From an uncultured Alphaproteobacteria bacterium (GTDB lineage: Bacteria > Pseudomonadota > Alphaproteobacteria > Thalassobaculales > Thalassobaculaceae), in assembly GCA_902578675.1 (NCBI GenBank), contig CACHDV010000005.1:1-45157 (forward strand): DNA of 45,157 bases, in the 5' to 3' direction. The notes under the pieces were generated by a model. It made no database searches and was not told the DNA's origin. It saw only the letters and a program-made list of their open reading frames with translations. This document shows, in pieces, positions 24,411-33,091 of this stretch. Positions within the stretch are counted from its first letter, which is position 1; the number at the start of each line of letters is the position of its first letter. A program made the position numbers and the translations under genes.

Positions 24411-24434
24411 TCTCCTGCCGAAAGAAAATGGAGA
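24411..24434 (+). promoter_or_regulatory. Shine-Dalgarno-sequestering hairpin of the TPP riboswitch
   Basis: TCTCC (24411-24415) can pair with GGAGA (24430-24434), which contains the ribosome binding site for the ATG at 24441. Hiding it in the TPP-bound state would block translation. No T-tract terminator is present, so control is more likely translational. The partner that frees it without ligand was not identified. Confidence 0.5.
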
Positions 24435-24440
24435 TGAAAA

Positions 24441-25442
24441 ATGAAAACGTTTAAAACAGCTTTAAGTTTGATCATGCTAATGGCACCCTGGCTACGCGTT
24501 TCGTTTAAACGGCTGACTTTCATAGGTGTTTTCATATCTATTTCATCGTCAGCTCTAGCCAATCAAAAAGTAACATTACTTTTGGATTGGTTCGTAAACC
24601 CAGATCATGGACCAATAATTATCGCTAAGGAGAAGGGATTTTTTTCAGACAGAGGATTGGAGGTAGATATAATTGCACCAGCAGACCCGGCAGATCCTCC
24701 AAAATTAGTTGCAGCCGGTAAAGCCGATTTGGCAATTTCTTATCAACCGCAGCTTCATTTGCAAGTTGCCGAAGGTATGCCACTTACCCGTGTCGGTACC
24801 TTAGTAGCAACGCCGCTAAACTGCTTATTGGTATTGGCAAATGGCCCCATCAAAAATATCTCCGATTTAAAAGGAAAAAAAGTCGGGTTTTCTGTAGCTG
24901 GCGTTGAGGAAGTATTACTAAAAACTATCCTTGAGCGGAACGGCGTCAAACTGTCGGATATTGATCTTGTTAATGTTAACTGGTCCCTGTCGCCGTCTTT
25001 GATGTCGAAGCAGGTCGATGCAGTCATAGGTGCTTTTCGAAACTTTGAACTTAACCAGATGGATATTGAGGGCGTTAAGGGTCGCTGCTTTTACCTTGAG
25101 GAGGAAGGCTTACCAGCATACGACGAATTAATTTATGTTGCCAATAAGGATAAACTAGACCGTGGTATGATCAAGAAATTCTTGGACGCAACAGAACTAG
25201 CAACGCAATATATGATAAATCACCCTCGGGAGAGTTGGAACATTTTCAAAAACACGTCAAAAGAGCTGGACGATGAACTAAACAAACGAGCTTGGATAGA
25301 TACCTTGCCGCGATTTGCATTAAGACCCGCAGCCTTAGACCATGGGCGCTACTCTCGCTTCGAAAACTTTCTTAAAGAAGCTGGTTTGATCAAGAAACAG
25401 AGCCCAATTAAGGACCTAGCAATAGATATTGGGAAAAATTAA
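24441..25442 (+). CDS. thiY: ABC transporter substrate-binding protein for a thiamin pyrimidine precursor (ThiY-like, NMT1 family)
   Basis: 333 residues with a signal segment (ending about SISSSALA-NQ; the N terminus is unusually long, with a second hydrophobic stretch before it). The mature protein starts VTLLLDWFVNPDHGPIIIA, the hallmark of ThiY/Thi5-like proteins that bind formylaminopyrimidine or HMP. AAGKADLAISYQPQLHLQVAEG and the DLKGKKVGFSVAG motif also match. It is the first gene after the TPP riboswitch and shares one base with tenA (TAATG). It should capture the pyrimidine in the periplasm for the ATPase and permease encoded downstream. Confidence 0.92.
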   Translation: MKTFKTALSLIMLMAPWLRVSFKRLTFIGVFISISSSALANQKVTLLLDWFVNPDHGPIIIAKEKGFFSDRGLEVDIIAPADPADPPKLVAAGKADLAISYQPQLHLQVAEGMPLTRVGTLVATPLNCLLVLANGPIKNISDLKGKKVGFSVAGVEEVLLKTILERNGVKLSDIDLVNVNWSLSPSLMSKQVDAVIGAFRNFELNQMDIEGVKGRCFYLEEEGLPAYDELIYVANKDKLDRGMIKKFLDATELATQYMINHPRESWNIFKNTSKELDDELNKRAWIDTLPRFALRPAALDHGRYSRFENFLKEAGLIKKQSPIKDLAIDIGKN

Positions 25443-26116
25443 TGCAGAATTACGGAAAGACATTTCAATTGTGGAGGAAGGCAGCTGGCTCCGCATGGAA
25501 TGAGTACACTAACCATGCTTTTGTTGAAAAGTTAGCAGACGGGACATTGCCAAAAGAAAACTTCGTTAATTATTTGATACAAGATTATGTCTTTTTGATT
25601 CATTTTTCTAGAGCTTGGGCATTAGCTATAACAAAGGCAGAAACTTTGGAGGAAATGCGACTATGCGCAACGACAGTTAATGCGCTTGTTAACGAAGAGA
25701 TTAGCTTGCATGTGAAACTTTGCGCAGAAGAAGGAATTGAAGAGACTGACTTATTTAACGCTACTGAAGCAATGCCCAATCTAGCTTATACCAGATACGT
25801 TTTAGATGCTGGGCATAGCGGTGACTTCCTAGATCTAATTGCCGCACTAGCCCCCTGTGTTCTGGGGTATGGCGAAATTGGTTATACGATTTCAAAAAAA
25901 GAACATAGTTCTGCTTATTCCGATTGGATTTCGACCTATAGTTCTGAAGAGTATCAAGGTGTTTGTGTCGATGTGGGTAAATTAATAGATCAGGCCGTTT
26001 TAATTCGCTTGGGTGAGAACCCTGCTCAAAACCCAAGGTGGCATAGATTAACTAACCGCTTTTTAATGGCGACGAGGCTTGAAGCAGGTTTTTGGCAAAT
26101 GGGATTAGATAATTAA
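25442..26116 (+). CDS. tenA: Aminopyrimidine aminohydrolase / thiaminase II TenA
   Basis: 224 residues. TenA hydrolyses aminomethyl-HMP, from degraded thiamin, to HMP. The catalytic cysteine is C139 in APCVLGYGEIG; the YLIQDYVFLIHFSRAWALA helix carries the substrate-contacting Asp and Tyr. The C-terminal Glu region near TRLEAGFWQMG is in place. The length is normal. Start and stop each share one base with the neighbours (TAATG), so translation is coupled to thiY and the ATPase. The pairing with ThiY-type uptake is the classic thiamin-salvage arrangement. Confidence 0.95.
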   Translation: MQNYGKTFQLWRKAAGSAWNEYTNHAFVEKLADGTLPKENFVNYLIQDYVFLIHFSRAWALAITKAETLEEMRLCATTVNALVNEEISLHVKLCAEEGIEETDLFNATEAMPNLAYTRYVLDAGHSGDFLDLIAALAPCVLGYGEIGYTISKKEHSSAYSDWISTYSSEEYQGVCVDVGKLIDQAVLIRLGENPAQNPRWHRLTNRFLMATRLEAGFWQMGLDN

Positions 26117-26832
26117 TGCAAAGCCTTTTGTTCGAAGGAAGTGCATGGGTAGATGAAATACAAATATTTCCAAGAATCTCATTTACCATGCAGGCAGGTT
26201 CCTGGACATGTATGCTTGGACCATCTGGAGTTGGCAAGACAACCATACTCAGGCTTATAGCTGGCCTCGAAAGTGAAATAGTACTAGATGGCAGAATCGA
26301 ATTGAAAGAGGGTGGAAGACTCACCGGTCAGATTTCTTTGATGTCTCAAACGGACAATCTGCTGCCATGGTTGAACGCTACTGAAAACGTTGTGCTAGGA
26401 AATCGCCTGCGCGGCGAAAAACCCAACTATGACAAGGCAAATGCGCTTATTGAAAAAGTTGGATTAACCGACCATAGAAAGAAAAAACCCTATGCTCTTT
26501 CTGGTGGCCAACGTCAGAGGGTTGCGCTTGCGAGAACGTTAATGGAAGAGCGTCCAATCGTGTTATTAGACGAACCATTTTCGGCACTAGATGCCCGTGT
26601 TCGCGCGGAAATGCAAGAGCTTGCAGCACAGCATCTTCAGGGAAAAACAATTTTATTAGTGACCCATGATCCGGCCGAGGCAGCACGCCTGGGCGAAAGC
26701 ATTCTAGTGCTCTCTATGAATGGCGTTAAAGATGTGTGTCCGCCAGAAGGTGCCATTATTAGGGCGTATGACGAACACACAGTTTTAGCTTGTCAAGGAC
26801 AGCTCCTTCGACTTTTGCGAGCGGAAGCATGA
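26116..26832 (+). CDS. thiZ: ABC transporter ATP-binding protein (ThiZ-like)
   Basis: 238-residue ATPase. Walker A is GPSGVGKTT, Q-loop MSQTDNLLPWL, signature LSGGQRQRVALARTL, Walker B IVLLDEPFSALD, and the switch His is in VTHDPAEAARLG. It resembles nitrate/taurine/ThiZ-type ATPases. It lies between tenA (one-base overlap) and the permease (four-base overlap), so it powers import of the thiamin pyrimidine precursor bound by the ThiY-like protein. Confidence 0.94.
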   Translation: MQSLLFEGSAWVDEIQIFPRISFTMQAGSWTCMLGPSGVGKTTILRLIAGLESEIVLDGRIELKEGGRLTGQISLMSQTDNLLPWLNATENVVLGNRLRGEKPNYDKANALIEKVGLTDHRKKKPYALSGGQRQRVALARTLMEERPIVLLDEPFSALDARVRAEMQELAAQHLQGKTILLVTHDPAEAARLGESILVLSMNGVKDVCPPEGAIIRAYDEHTVLACQGQLLRLLRAEA

Positions 26833-27569
26833 AACTTTTAACGCGACTCATTCTTGTGACGGTTGCTTTATTTTTATTTTGGCATTTTCTAGTAATATTT
26901 GCCGATTTACCAAAATTTATCCTACCCAGTCCTTTTCTAGTTATGCAGACATTTGTCTCGAATTTTTCGCTCATCCTTAAACACGCGGTTGTAACTGGGA
27001 GTGAAATAATACTTGGACTTTTGGCGGGAACAGTCCTGGGTTCTTTCACTGCTATTTGCTTAGCTATTTCACCAGTCGCCAGAACTATTGTGCGTCCTAT
27101 GATGGTTTTAAGCCAAGCACTTCCTGTCTTTGCGTTAGCACCATTACTCACTTTGTGGCTAGGATATGGACTGTGGCCAAAAATTCTGATGGCTTTACTA
27201 ATAATTTATTTTCCGGTTACCTCTGCATTTTTTGATGGGCTTATGAACACACCTAAGGGGATGTTGGACCTATCTCGTGTGATGAATGGAACGCCGTGGC
27301 GAATTATGTTGAACTTAAGAATACCAGCTGCAGTCCCGGGTTTGGCTTCTGGATTACGACTAGCTGCGGTCTATGCCCCAATTGGTGCAATAATAGGGGA
27401 GTGGGTGGGTGCATCGGAAGGACTTGGTTATTTGATGCTGCTTGCTAATGGAAGAGCTAAAATAGATTTGATGTTTGCCGCGTTGATTGTCTTGGTCGTC
27501 ATGACATTAATTTTACATTGGAGTATCGATCGTTTGGGAAATAGCTTAACGGCAAGGATGAGGCCATAA
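26829..27569 (+). CDS. thiX: ABC transporter permease (ThiX-like)
   Basis: 246-residue inner-membrane protein of about six helices. The start at ATG 26829 overlaps the ATPase stop (ATGA), and the preceding in-frame codons belong to the ATPase gene. The ATPase-contact EAA loop reads DLSRVMNGTPWRIMLNLRIP ... GLASGLRLAAVYAPIGAII. Helix-rich segments such as LFLFWHFLVIFADLPKFILP are typical of the SsuC/ThiX family. Last gene of the riboswitch-controlled operon. No thiC or thiD is encoded here, so the unit looks like salvage rather than synthesis. Confidence 0.93.
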   Translation: MKLLTRLILVTVALFLFWHFLVIFADLPKFILPSPFLVMQTFVSNFSLILKHAVVTGSEIILGLLAGTVLGSFTAICLAISPVARTIVRPMMVLSQALPVFALAPLLTLWLGYGLWPKILMALLIIYFPVTSAFFDGLMNTPKGMLDLSRVMNGTPWRIMLNLRIPAAVPGLASGLRLAAVYAPIGAIIGEWVGASEGLGYLMLLANGRAKIDLMFAALIVLVVMTLILHWSIDRLGNSLTARMRP

Positions 27570-27665
27570 CGTAATCTAGATATAATCTTTACTATTTGAG
27601 TTTTTTTCTTCAGCATATCATTAGGTGTTAAGTTACTTAACTGCTCAAGAGGGACTAATATTGAT

Positions 27666-28835
27666 ATGTTGCGTCTTCCATTAAAGAATGGAACAGTAGA
27701 AAATTATAAATTAGTGGGCACACCTCTGAAGCCCCAAACACCAAGTATTTCATTTAACCGGATAGCGTTCGCAGCCGCACATGTGGTTGCGTCGCCACTA
27801 TTTGAAGTTAATCCATGGCAATTGGGTGGATCACTTGATTGGGATGAAACTTTAAAATATAGACGCTATCTTTGGGATCAGGGACTAAACGTTGCGGAGG
27901 CAATGGATACAGCGCAACGTGGCATGGGATTAGATTGGGAAACTGCAAAAGAACTTATTGAACGAACCGTTAATGAAGCAAGGCACCATCCACTCAAGCC
28001 AAGAGTAGTTTGTGGCGCGGGAACGGATCAGTTTGGAATAGAAGATTTTAAGAACGAAGACCAAATAATAAATGCTTATAGTGAGCAGATGGAAACAATT
28101 GAGAAAATTGGTGGTCAGTGTGTAATCCTTGCCAGTAGGGCTATGATGGTTGTTAGTAAGGGGCCGGAATCCTTTTTAAGGGTATATAACAGATTGATAG
28201 AACAAGCTGAAAAGCCGGTGATACTGCATTGGCTTGGCGCGATGTTTGATCCCGCCTTAAGAGGTTATTGGGGAACAGAGTCAATCAGTGAGGCTGCTGA
28301 CATAGTACTTGCATTGATAAAAGCGAATAGCTCCAAGGTGGACGGTATTAAAATTTCTCTTCTAGATAAAAAACATGAGGAGAAATTTAGAGCGCGGCTA
28401 AGCGATAATATTAAGTTGTACACTGGAGATGATTTTAATTATACGGATCTCATCGAGGGTGACGGAAAAAAGCATTCGGATGCGCTGCTTGGAATTTTTA
28501 CAGCTATAGCACCAGCCGTATCTCTTGCACTAGAGGCACTTGCTCGAGGAAAAATCGAAAAATACCGAAATATTCTTGAGCCAACCGTTCCACTTTCTCG
28601 TGAAATTTTTAAAAAGCCTACGCAGTATTATAAAGCCGGAATAACGTTTTTAGCTTGGCTTAATGGAATGCAGTCGCATTTTTCAATGCTTGGAGGGATG
28701 CAGTCATCAAGAGAACTTAACCATTATGCTGAAATTTTTAGATTGGCTGACAAGTCAAATTTGTTGGCTCAACCAGATATTGCTGTATCGCGGATGAAAT
28801 CGCTACTGTCAGTTTATGGGGTAGAACAAAACTAA
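27666..28835 (+). CDS. DUF993 family protein, dihydrodipicolinate synthase-like TIM barrel
   Basis: 389 residues. The sequence SISFNRIAFAAAHVV, the WDQGLNVAEAMDTAQRGMGLDW segment and HWLGAMFDPALRGYWG match the DUF993 family, distantly related to class I aldolases of the DapA superfamily. A candidate Schiff-base lysine is in VDGIKISLLD. No reaction is established for the family as far as I know. Ribosome binding site GAGGGA precedes the ATG. It is 96 bases after the thiamin operon with no clear terminator between, and 75 bases before the proline-racemase-family gene, so it may belong to a hydroxy-amino-acid route; that is inference. Confidence 0.8.
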   Translation: MLRLPLKNGTVENYKLVGTPLKPQTPSISFNRIAFAAAHVVASPLFEVNPWQLGGSLDWDETLKYRRYLWDQGLNVAEAMDTAQRGMGLDWETAKELIERTVNEARHHPLKPRVVCGAGTDQFGIEDFKNEDQIINAYSEQMETIEKIGGQCVILASRAMMVVSKGPESFLRVYNRLIEQAEKPVILHWLGAMFDPALRGYWGTESISEAADIVLALIKANSSKVDGIKISLLDKKHEEKFRARLSDNIKLYTGDDFNYTDLIEGDGKKHSDALLGIFTAIAPAVSLALEALARGKIEKYRNILEPTVPLSREIFKKPTQYYKAGITFLAWLNGMQSHFSMLGGMQSSRELNHYAEIFRLADKSNLLAQPDIAVSRMKSLLSVYGVEQN

Positions 28836-28910
28836 TATTATAGGTAAATGAAATTTTTGAACAAATAAGATCGCTTAATGTCGGATATTTTCCGGAGGAC
28901 GCAGCAGATA

Positions 28911-29948
28911 ATGAGAAGTTCGAAAGTAATCCATGTTGTGTCGTGCCATGCAGAAGGCGAAGTTGGTGACGTAATAGTTGGCGGAGTTGCACCACCACCG
29001 GGCGAAACTCTTTGGGAGCAACGTACATGGATCGAAAAAGATAACACTTTACGTAACTTTATACTTAATGAACCAAGAGGTGGGGTCTTTAGACACGTAA
29101 ACCTTCTAGTTCCAGCCATTAACCCTAAAGCGCAGATGGGTTGGATAATTATGGAGCCAGAGGCAACTCCACCGATGTCAGGATCAAATGCTATTTGTGT
29201 TGCTACGGTTCTATTGGATACTGGTATAATTCCTATGCAAGAACCAGAAACAGAAATAATTTTAGAGGCGCCTGCCGGTTTGGTAAAAGTTAAAGCTGAG
29301 TGCGATAATGGAAAAGCGCGGCGCGTATCTATACAAAATGTTCCCGCTTTCGTTGGAGCCTTAGATCAAACGTTAACGGTCCCAGGAATTGGAAGTTTGC
29401 GTGTTGACACTGCCTACGGAGGGGATACGTTCGTCATCGTAAATGCCGAAGATCTGAATTTTAAACTAGTTTCTCGAGAGGCAAAGCATTTAGCTCAAAT
29501 CGGTATACAAATTACTAACGCCGCGAACGAACAGTTAACATTTCAGCATCCGCAAAATAATAATTGGACTAAATTTTCTTTTTGCCTTTTTGCAGGCCCA
29601 TTAGATAGAGATGGTAAGCGGCTAAGTTCCCGCGCTGCAGTAGCTATCCAACCAGGAAAAATAGATAGATCACCTACAGGGACTGCCTTATGTGCCAGGA
29701 TGGCATTGCTGTGTGCTCGAGGAGAAATGCATCAAGAAGACATTCTTGAGGTTGCTTCAATTATTGATTCGAAGTTTTCCGGTCGAATTATTGGTCATAC
29801 AAATGTTGGCAATATTAAGGGCATTATCCCTGAAGTGAGCGGTCGAGCTTGGGTGACCGGAACACATCAATACTACTTAGACCCTGACGACCCATGGCCG
29901 GAGGGTTATAGACTGTCTGATACCTGGCCTGATTTTAAACTTGGGTAG
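28911..29948 (+). CDS. Proline racemase superfamily enzyme, trans-3-hydroxyproline dehydratase-like
   Basis: 345 residues. I start at ATG 28911, which has GGAGG upstream; ATG 28878 has no ribosome binding site. The family core [30 protein letters not shown] and the C-terminal AWVTGTHQY are clear. The two catalytic positions are S90 ([11 protein letters not shown], where racemases have MCGH) and T256 (DRSPTGTAL, where racemases have SPCGT). Thr at the second site is the mark of trans-3-hydroxyproline dehydratases, but Ser at the first differs from the usual Cys. Two-base racemisation is therefore unlikely and dehydration more so. Aconitase X, which acts on the cis isomer, lies 5 kb away. Confidence 0.82.
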   Translation: MRSSKVIHVVSCHAEGEVGDVIVGGVAPPPGETLWEQRTWIEKDNTLRNFILNEPRGGVFRHVNLLVPAINPKAQMGWIIMEPEATPPMSGSNAICVATVLLDTGIIPMQEPETEIILEAPAGLVKVKAECDNGKARRVSIQNVPAFVGALDQTLTVPGIGSLRVDTAYGGDTFVIVNAEDLNFKLVSREAKHLAQIGIQITNAANEQLTFQHPQNNNWTKFSFCLFAGPLDRDGKRLSSRAAVAIQPGKIDRSPTGTALCARMALLCARGEMHQEDILEVASIIDSKFSGRIIGHTNVGNIKGIIPEVSGRAWVTGTHQYYLDPDDPWPEGYRLSDTWPDFKLG

Positions 29949-30027
29949 TCGCAGTCGTATCCGACGCATGTATAAATTGGAAATGAGTGATCCAAGAAGA
30001 GTCCAGTGTCATCTGGATTACTTCAAG

Positions 30028-31563
30028 TCAAGTAAGTTTGCTCAAAAATAACTTCGAATCCAAATCAATGGCATCAAGTTTTTCTGCCGACATTTTGTCT
30101 AGCGTCCTGTAGGGCATTTTCATTCTTATATTCTCTTCAAGGAGCGGCCTGTTTCTTTTTATAAAATGCCAGTAGAGATAATTAAATGGGCAAGCGTCAC
30201 TCCCAGTTTTTTCTGCAACTTTGTAGTGACATGTCTTACAATAATTCGACATCCTGTTTATATATGCTCCACTAGCGGCATATGGCTTGGTAGCAAATAC
30301 GCCGCCATCCGCAAAAAGGGCCATGCCAGAGACATTGGGTAACTCAACCCACTCGTAGGCATCTGTGTAAACGGTCAAGAACCAGTCGTTGACTGCCTGC
30401 GGGGCAATACCTGTAAGAAGCGCGAAGTTGCCTAGTACCATTAACCTCTGGATATGGTGAGCGTAGCCATATTTTCGTGTTTGCTCCACCGACTGGGCCA
30501 TGCATTTCATTTTGGTTTCGCCAGTCCAATAAAAACTAGGCAATGCCTTGTTAGCACCAAAATAATTAAGTTCCTTGTATTGGGGCATATTTAACCAGTA
30601 AACCCCTCTTATAAACTCTCTCCATCCAAGTATTTGTCTAATAAAGCCTTCAACTGAGTTGAGAGGTGCTGCGCATTCGTGCAAGGCGTCTTCTGCCGCC
30701 CTTATGATCTCCAGCGGGGTTAAAAGTCCGCAGTTCAAATAGAGACTTATAAGGCTATGATACATAAACGGCTCATTTTCGATCATAGCATCTTGAAATC
30801 GACCAAACGAAGGGAGGCGTTCATCAATAAATGCCTTCAGAACCTCAAGGGCCTGGCTGCGCTCAACCGCAAGATTAAAATTGTTCAAACAGCCGAAGTG
30901 GTCATGACAATGTCTTCTAACTAACTCGATCACATCATTTGTGATTTCATCAGGAACGAACGATTTTGGGATAGGCGTACTCAAGCTGGGGTCTGGTTTT
31001 TCTCTATTCTCTGCATCGAAACTCCATTTACCGCCGATTGGTTTACCAGCCTCCATTAAAATGTTGTGTTCTTTTCGCATGTATTGATAGAAGGCATCCA
31101 TGCGTAAATTATTTCTACTATTTGCCCAATTAAGAAAATTTGGCGTTGAACACAAAAAACGATCATCTTCTAATATGATAACAGGAACGCCGAACAGCTT
31201 TTCCCAAGTTTCAAAATTTTCGAGCAGACGATACTCTCCGGGGGACGTTACGACGATTTTTTCAGCATCATAAAAACCGATTGCCCTCTGTATTTCATCA
31301 ATAAAACTTCCTTTATTTAGAGGATCATCGAGCTTCGTATAAGCAACATCAAATCCATCTTCTATAAGTGATTTCGCGAAATGCCGCATCGCAGAAAATA
31401 AAAAGGCAATTTTAAGTTTGTGGTGCTTTACGTAAGTGACTTCTTCGATAACCTCTGTCATTAAGATAATGTCGGAGGCTGGATCAGCATCCTTTAGTGT
31501 AGCTATACTTTTATTAAGCTGATCGCCAAGTATTAGCCTAATTGTGCGGCGGGTGTCTTTCAT
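30028..31563 (-). CDS. phrB: Fe-S-containing bacterial cryptochrome/(6-4) photolyase
   Basis: 511 residues, blue-light FAD enzyme repairing (6-4) pyrimidine photoproducts. It starts RRTIRLILGDQLNKSI, the mark of the FeS-BCP/CryPro group. The 4Fe-4S ligands are C354 (KMKCMAQS), C442 and C445 (YCKTCHYK) and C458 (DACPFN). These match Agrobacterium PhrB C350, C438, C441 and C454 with a constant offset of four. FAD-site segments VEGFIRQILGWREFIRG and AHHIQRLMVLGNFALL are present. It starts one base after the stop of the class I photolyase, so both are in one operon, giving repair of both main UV lesions. Confidence 0.94.
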   Translation of the reverse strand: MKDTRRTIRLILGDQLNKSIATLKDADPASDIILMTEVIEEVTYVKHHKLKIAFLFSAMRHFAKSLIEDGFDVAYTKLDDPLNKGSFIDEIQRAIGFYDAEKIVVTSPGEYRLLENFETWEKLFGVPVIILEDDRFLCSTPNFLNWANSRNNLRMDAFYQYMRKEHNILMEAGKPIGGKWSFDAENREKPDPSLSTPIPKSFVPDEITNDVIELVRRHCHDHFGCLNNFNLAVERSQALEVLKAFIDERLPSFGRFQDAMIENEPFMYHSLISLYLNCGLLTPLEIIRAAEDALHECAAPLNSVEGFIRQILGWREFIRGVYWLNMPQYKELNYFGANKALPSFYWTGETKMKCMAQSVEQTRKYGYAHHIQRLMVLGNFALLTGIAPQAVNDWFLTVYTDAYEWVELPNVSGMALFADGGVFATKPYAASGAYINRMSNYCKTCHYKVAEKTGSDACPFNYLYWHFIKRNRPLLEENIRMKMPYRTLDKMSAEKLDAIDLDSKLFLSKLT

Positions 31564-31564
31564 C

Positions 31565-32995
31565 TCAGGCTTTCAAGGTAGCAAAGGCTTCGAGAGCTTT
31601 TTCACGTGATATTTTTAAATCTACAATTGGGTTGGGATAGGTCTCCCCTAAAACCACACCGGACGTTGCGAGAATATCTTGAGGTGCGTTCCAGGGGGCA
31701 AAGATATATTTTGTGGGGACGTGTTCCAGCTCTGGCACAAATTGTCTGATGAATGATCCGTCCGGGTCAAATTTCAGGCCTTGTGTTACTGGATTGAAAA
31801 TACGGAAATATGGAGCTGCATCGGCACCACATCCGGCTATCCACTGCCAACCCGAGCTATTGTTGGCTAAGTCTGCGTCGAAAAGTGTATCCCAAAACCA
31901 AGCCTGGCCGTCGTGCCAGTGTATGCGAAGGTTTTTGACAAGGAAGGACCCCACAATCATCCTCAGTCTATTATGCATATAACCAGTCTTCCACAACTGT
32001 CGCATTCCAGCATCGACTATAGGAACGCCGGTGCGCCCACTTTTCCAGGCTTTTAATCCAACTTGATCTTTGACCCATGGAAACTTTCCAAAGCGCGGGT
32101 TTAAATTCTCTGTGGGCAGAAAGGGGAAGTGATATAGTAGAGAATACGAAAATTCACGCCAACCTAACTCTGTCAGAAAATGATTGGCGTTTTCACCAAG
32201 TTGAGGATGTTCTTTAATTTGGTCTTTTGTAGAATGCCAGACTGTGTTTATTGAAATTTCACCCCAACGTAAGTGGGGTGAAAGTCCTGAAACACTCTGT
32301 TGTGCGGGGAAGTTTCTCCCATCTTTGTAGTTTTTAATTCCCTCGCTCAAAAAAGTTTTAAGCTTCGCTGACGCCCCACTCTCACCAACGCGCCATTTCG
32401 AAATTAGATCAGTTTCCCAAGGTTGATTATCTAACAAGCCAAGATCGTTTAGATTATTTGGGTCTATTTTTTCATTATGATAGTAGATTTCTGAAGTTTT
32501 GAGTGGCGTTCTAGGAACATTTGCATTTAGGCACCCATTTTTGTAGAACGGTGTAAACACTCTATATGGAGTTCCGTCGGCCTTTAATGTCTCCCAGGGT
32601 TCCCAAAGAAGACTGCCATTAAAGCTTTGAACCTTAATGCCAACTGAATGGAGCTTTGCCTTTAATTTTGTATCCTGTTCAATCCTCCAGGGATCATAAA
32701 CCCTGTTCCATGTAATATGTTTGACATGATATTTCTTGCACAGGTTTTCTAGTATGGCTTCGGGATCACCTCGGAAACATCTGAGGTGCCCGTTTAAACT
32801 TTTATTAAGACTATCGAGTGAGTGGTGAAGCCAGACCTTGCAAGCGCCGCCTATTTGAAATTCGTCTGGGATTAGGTCATCTAGGATAAAAACCGGTATA
32901 ACGCGCCCGTTACCCGCCGCCGATAGTAGTGCGGGGTTGTCAGCAGTTCTTAAATCTTGCCGAAACCAATGAATGGAAGTTTGATCTGAAGCCAT
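31565..32995 (-). CDS. phrA: Deoxyribodipyrimidine photolyase (class I CPD type)
   Basis: About 476 residues. The N-terminal antenna domain begins TSIHWFRQDLRTADNPALL. The FAD domain has GWREFSYSLLYHFP, GRTGVPIVDAGMRQLWKTGYMHNRLRM, the WHDGQAWFWDTLFDADLANN run and GWQWIAGCGADAAPYFRIFNP, all diagnostic of class I CPD photolyases. It uses light to split cyclobutane pyrimidine dimers. I start at ATG 32995; a GTG one codon upstream is also in frame. It is the first gene of the two-gene photolyase operon. The symbol is by similarity, as naming varies between species. Confidence 0.94.
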   Translation of the reverse strand: MASDQTSIHWFRQDLRTADNPALLSAAGNGRVIPVFILDDLIPDEFQIGGACKVWLHHSLDSLNKSLNGHLRCFRGDPEAILENLCKKYHVKHITWNRVYDPWRIEQDTKLKAKLHSVGIKVQSFNGSLLWEPWETLKADGTPYRVFTPFYKNGCLNANVPRTPLKTSEIYYHNEKIDPNNLNDLGLLDNQPWETDLISKWRVGESGASAKLKTFLSEGIKNYKDGRNFPAQQSVSGLSPHLRWGEISINTVWHSTKDQIKEHPQLGENANHFLTELGWREFSYSLLYHFPFLPTENLNPRFGKFPWVKDQVGLKAWKSGRTGVPIVDAGMRQLWKTGYMHNRLRMIVGSFLVKNLRIHWHDGQAWFWDTLFDADLANNSSGWQWIAGCGADAAPYFRIFNPVTQGLKFDPDGSFIRQFVPELEHVPTKYIFAPWNAPQDILATSGVVLGETYPNPIVDLKISREKALEAFATLKA

Positions 32996-33091
32996 CACAA
33001 CTATGTAGTATCGGGATAAAGTTTAACAAGTGCGCAAATTTTCAAACTGCAAACGGAATATGGTCTTTTTTGCAAATTACAAATAATGGGA

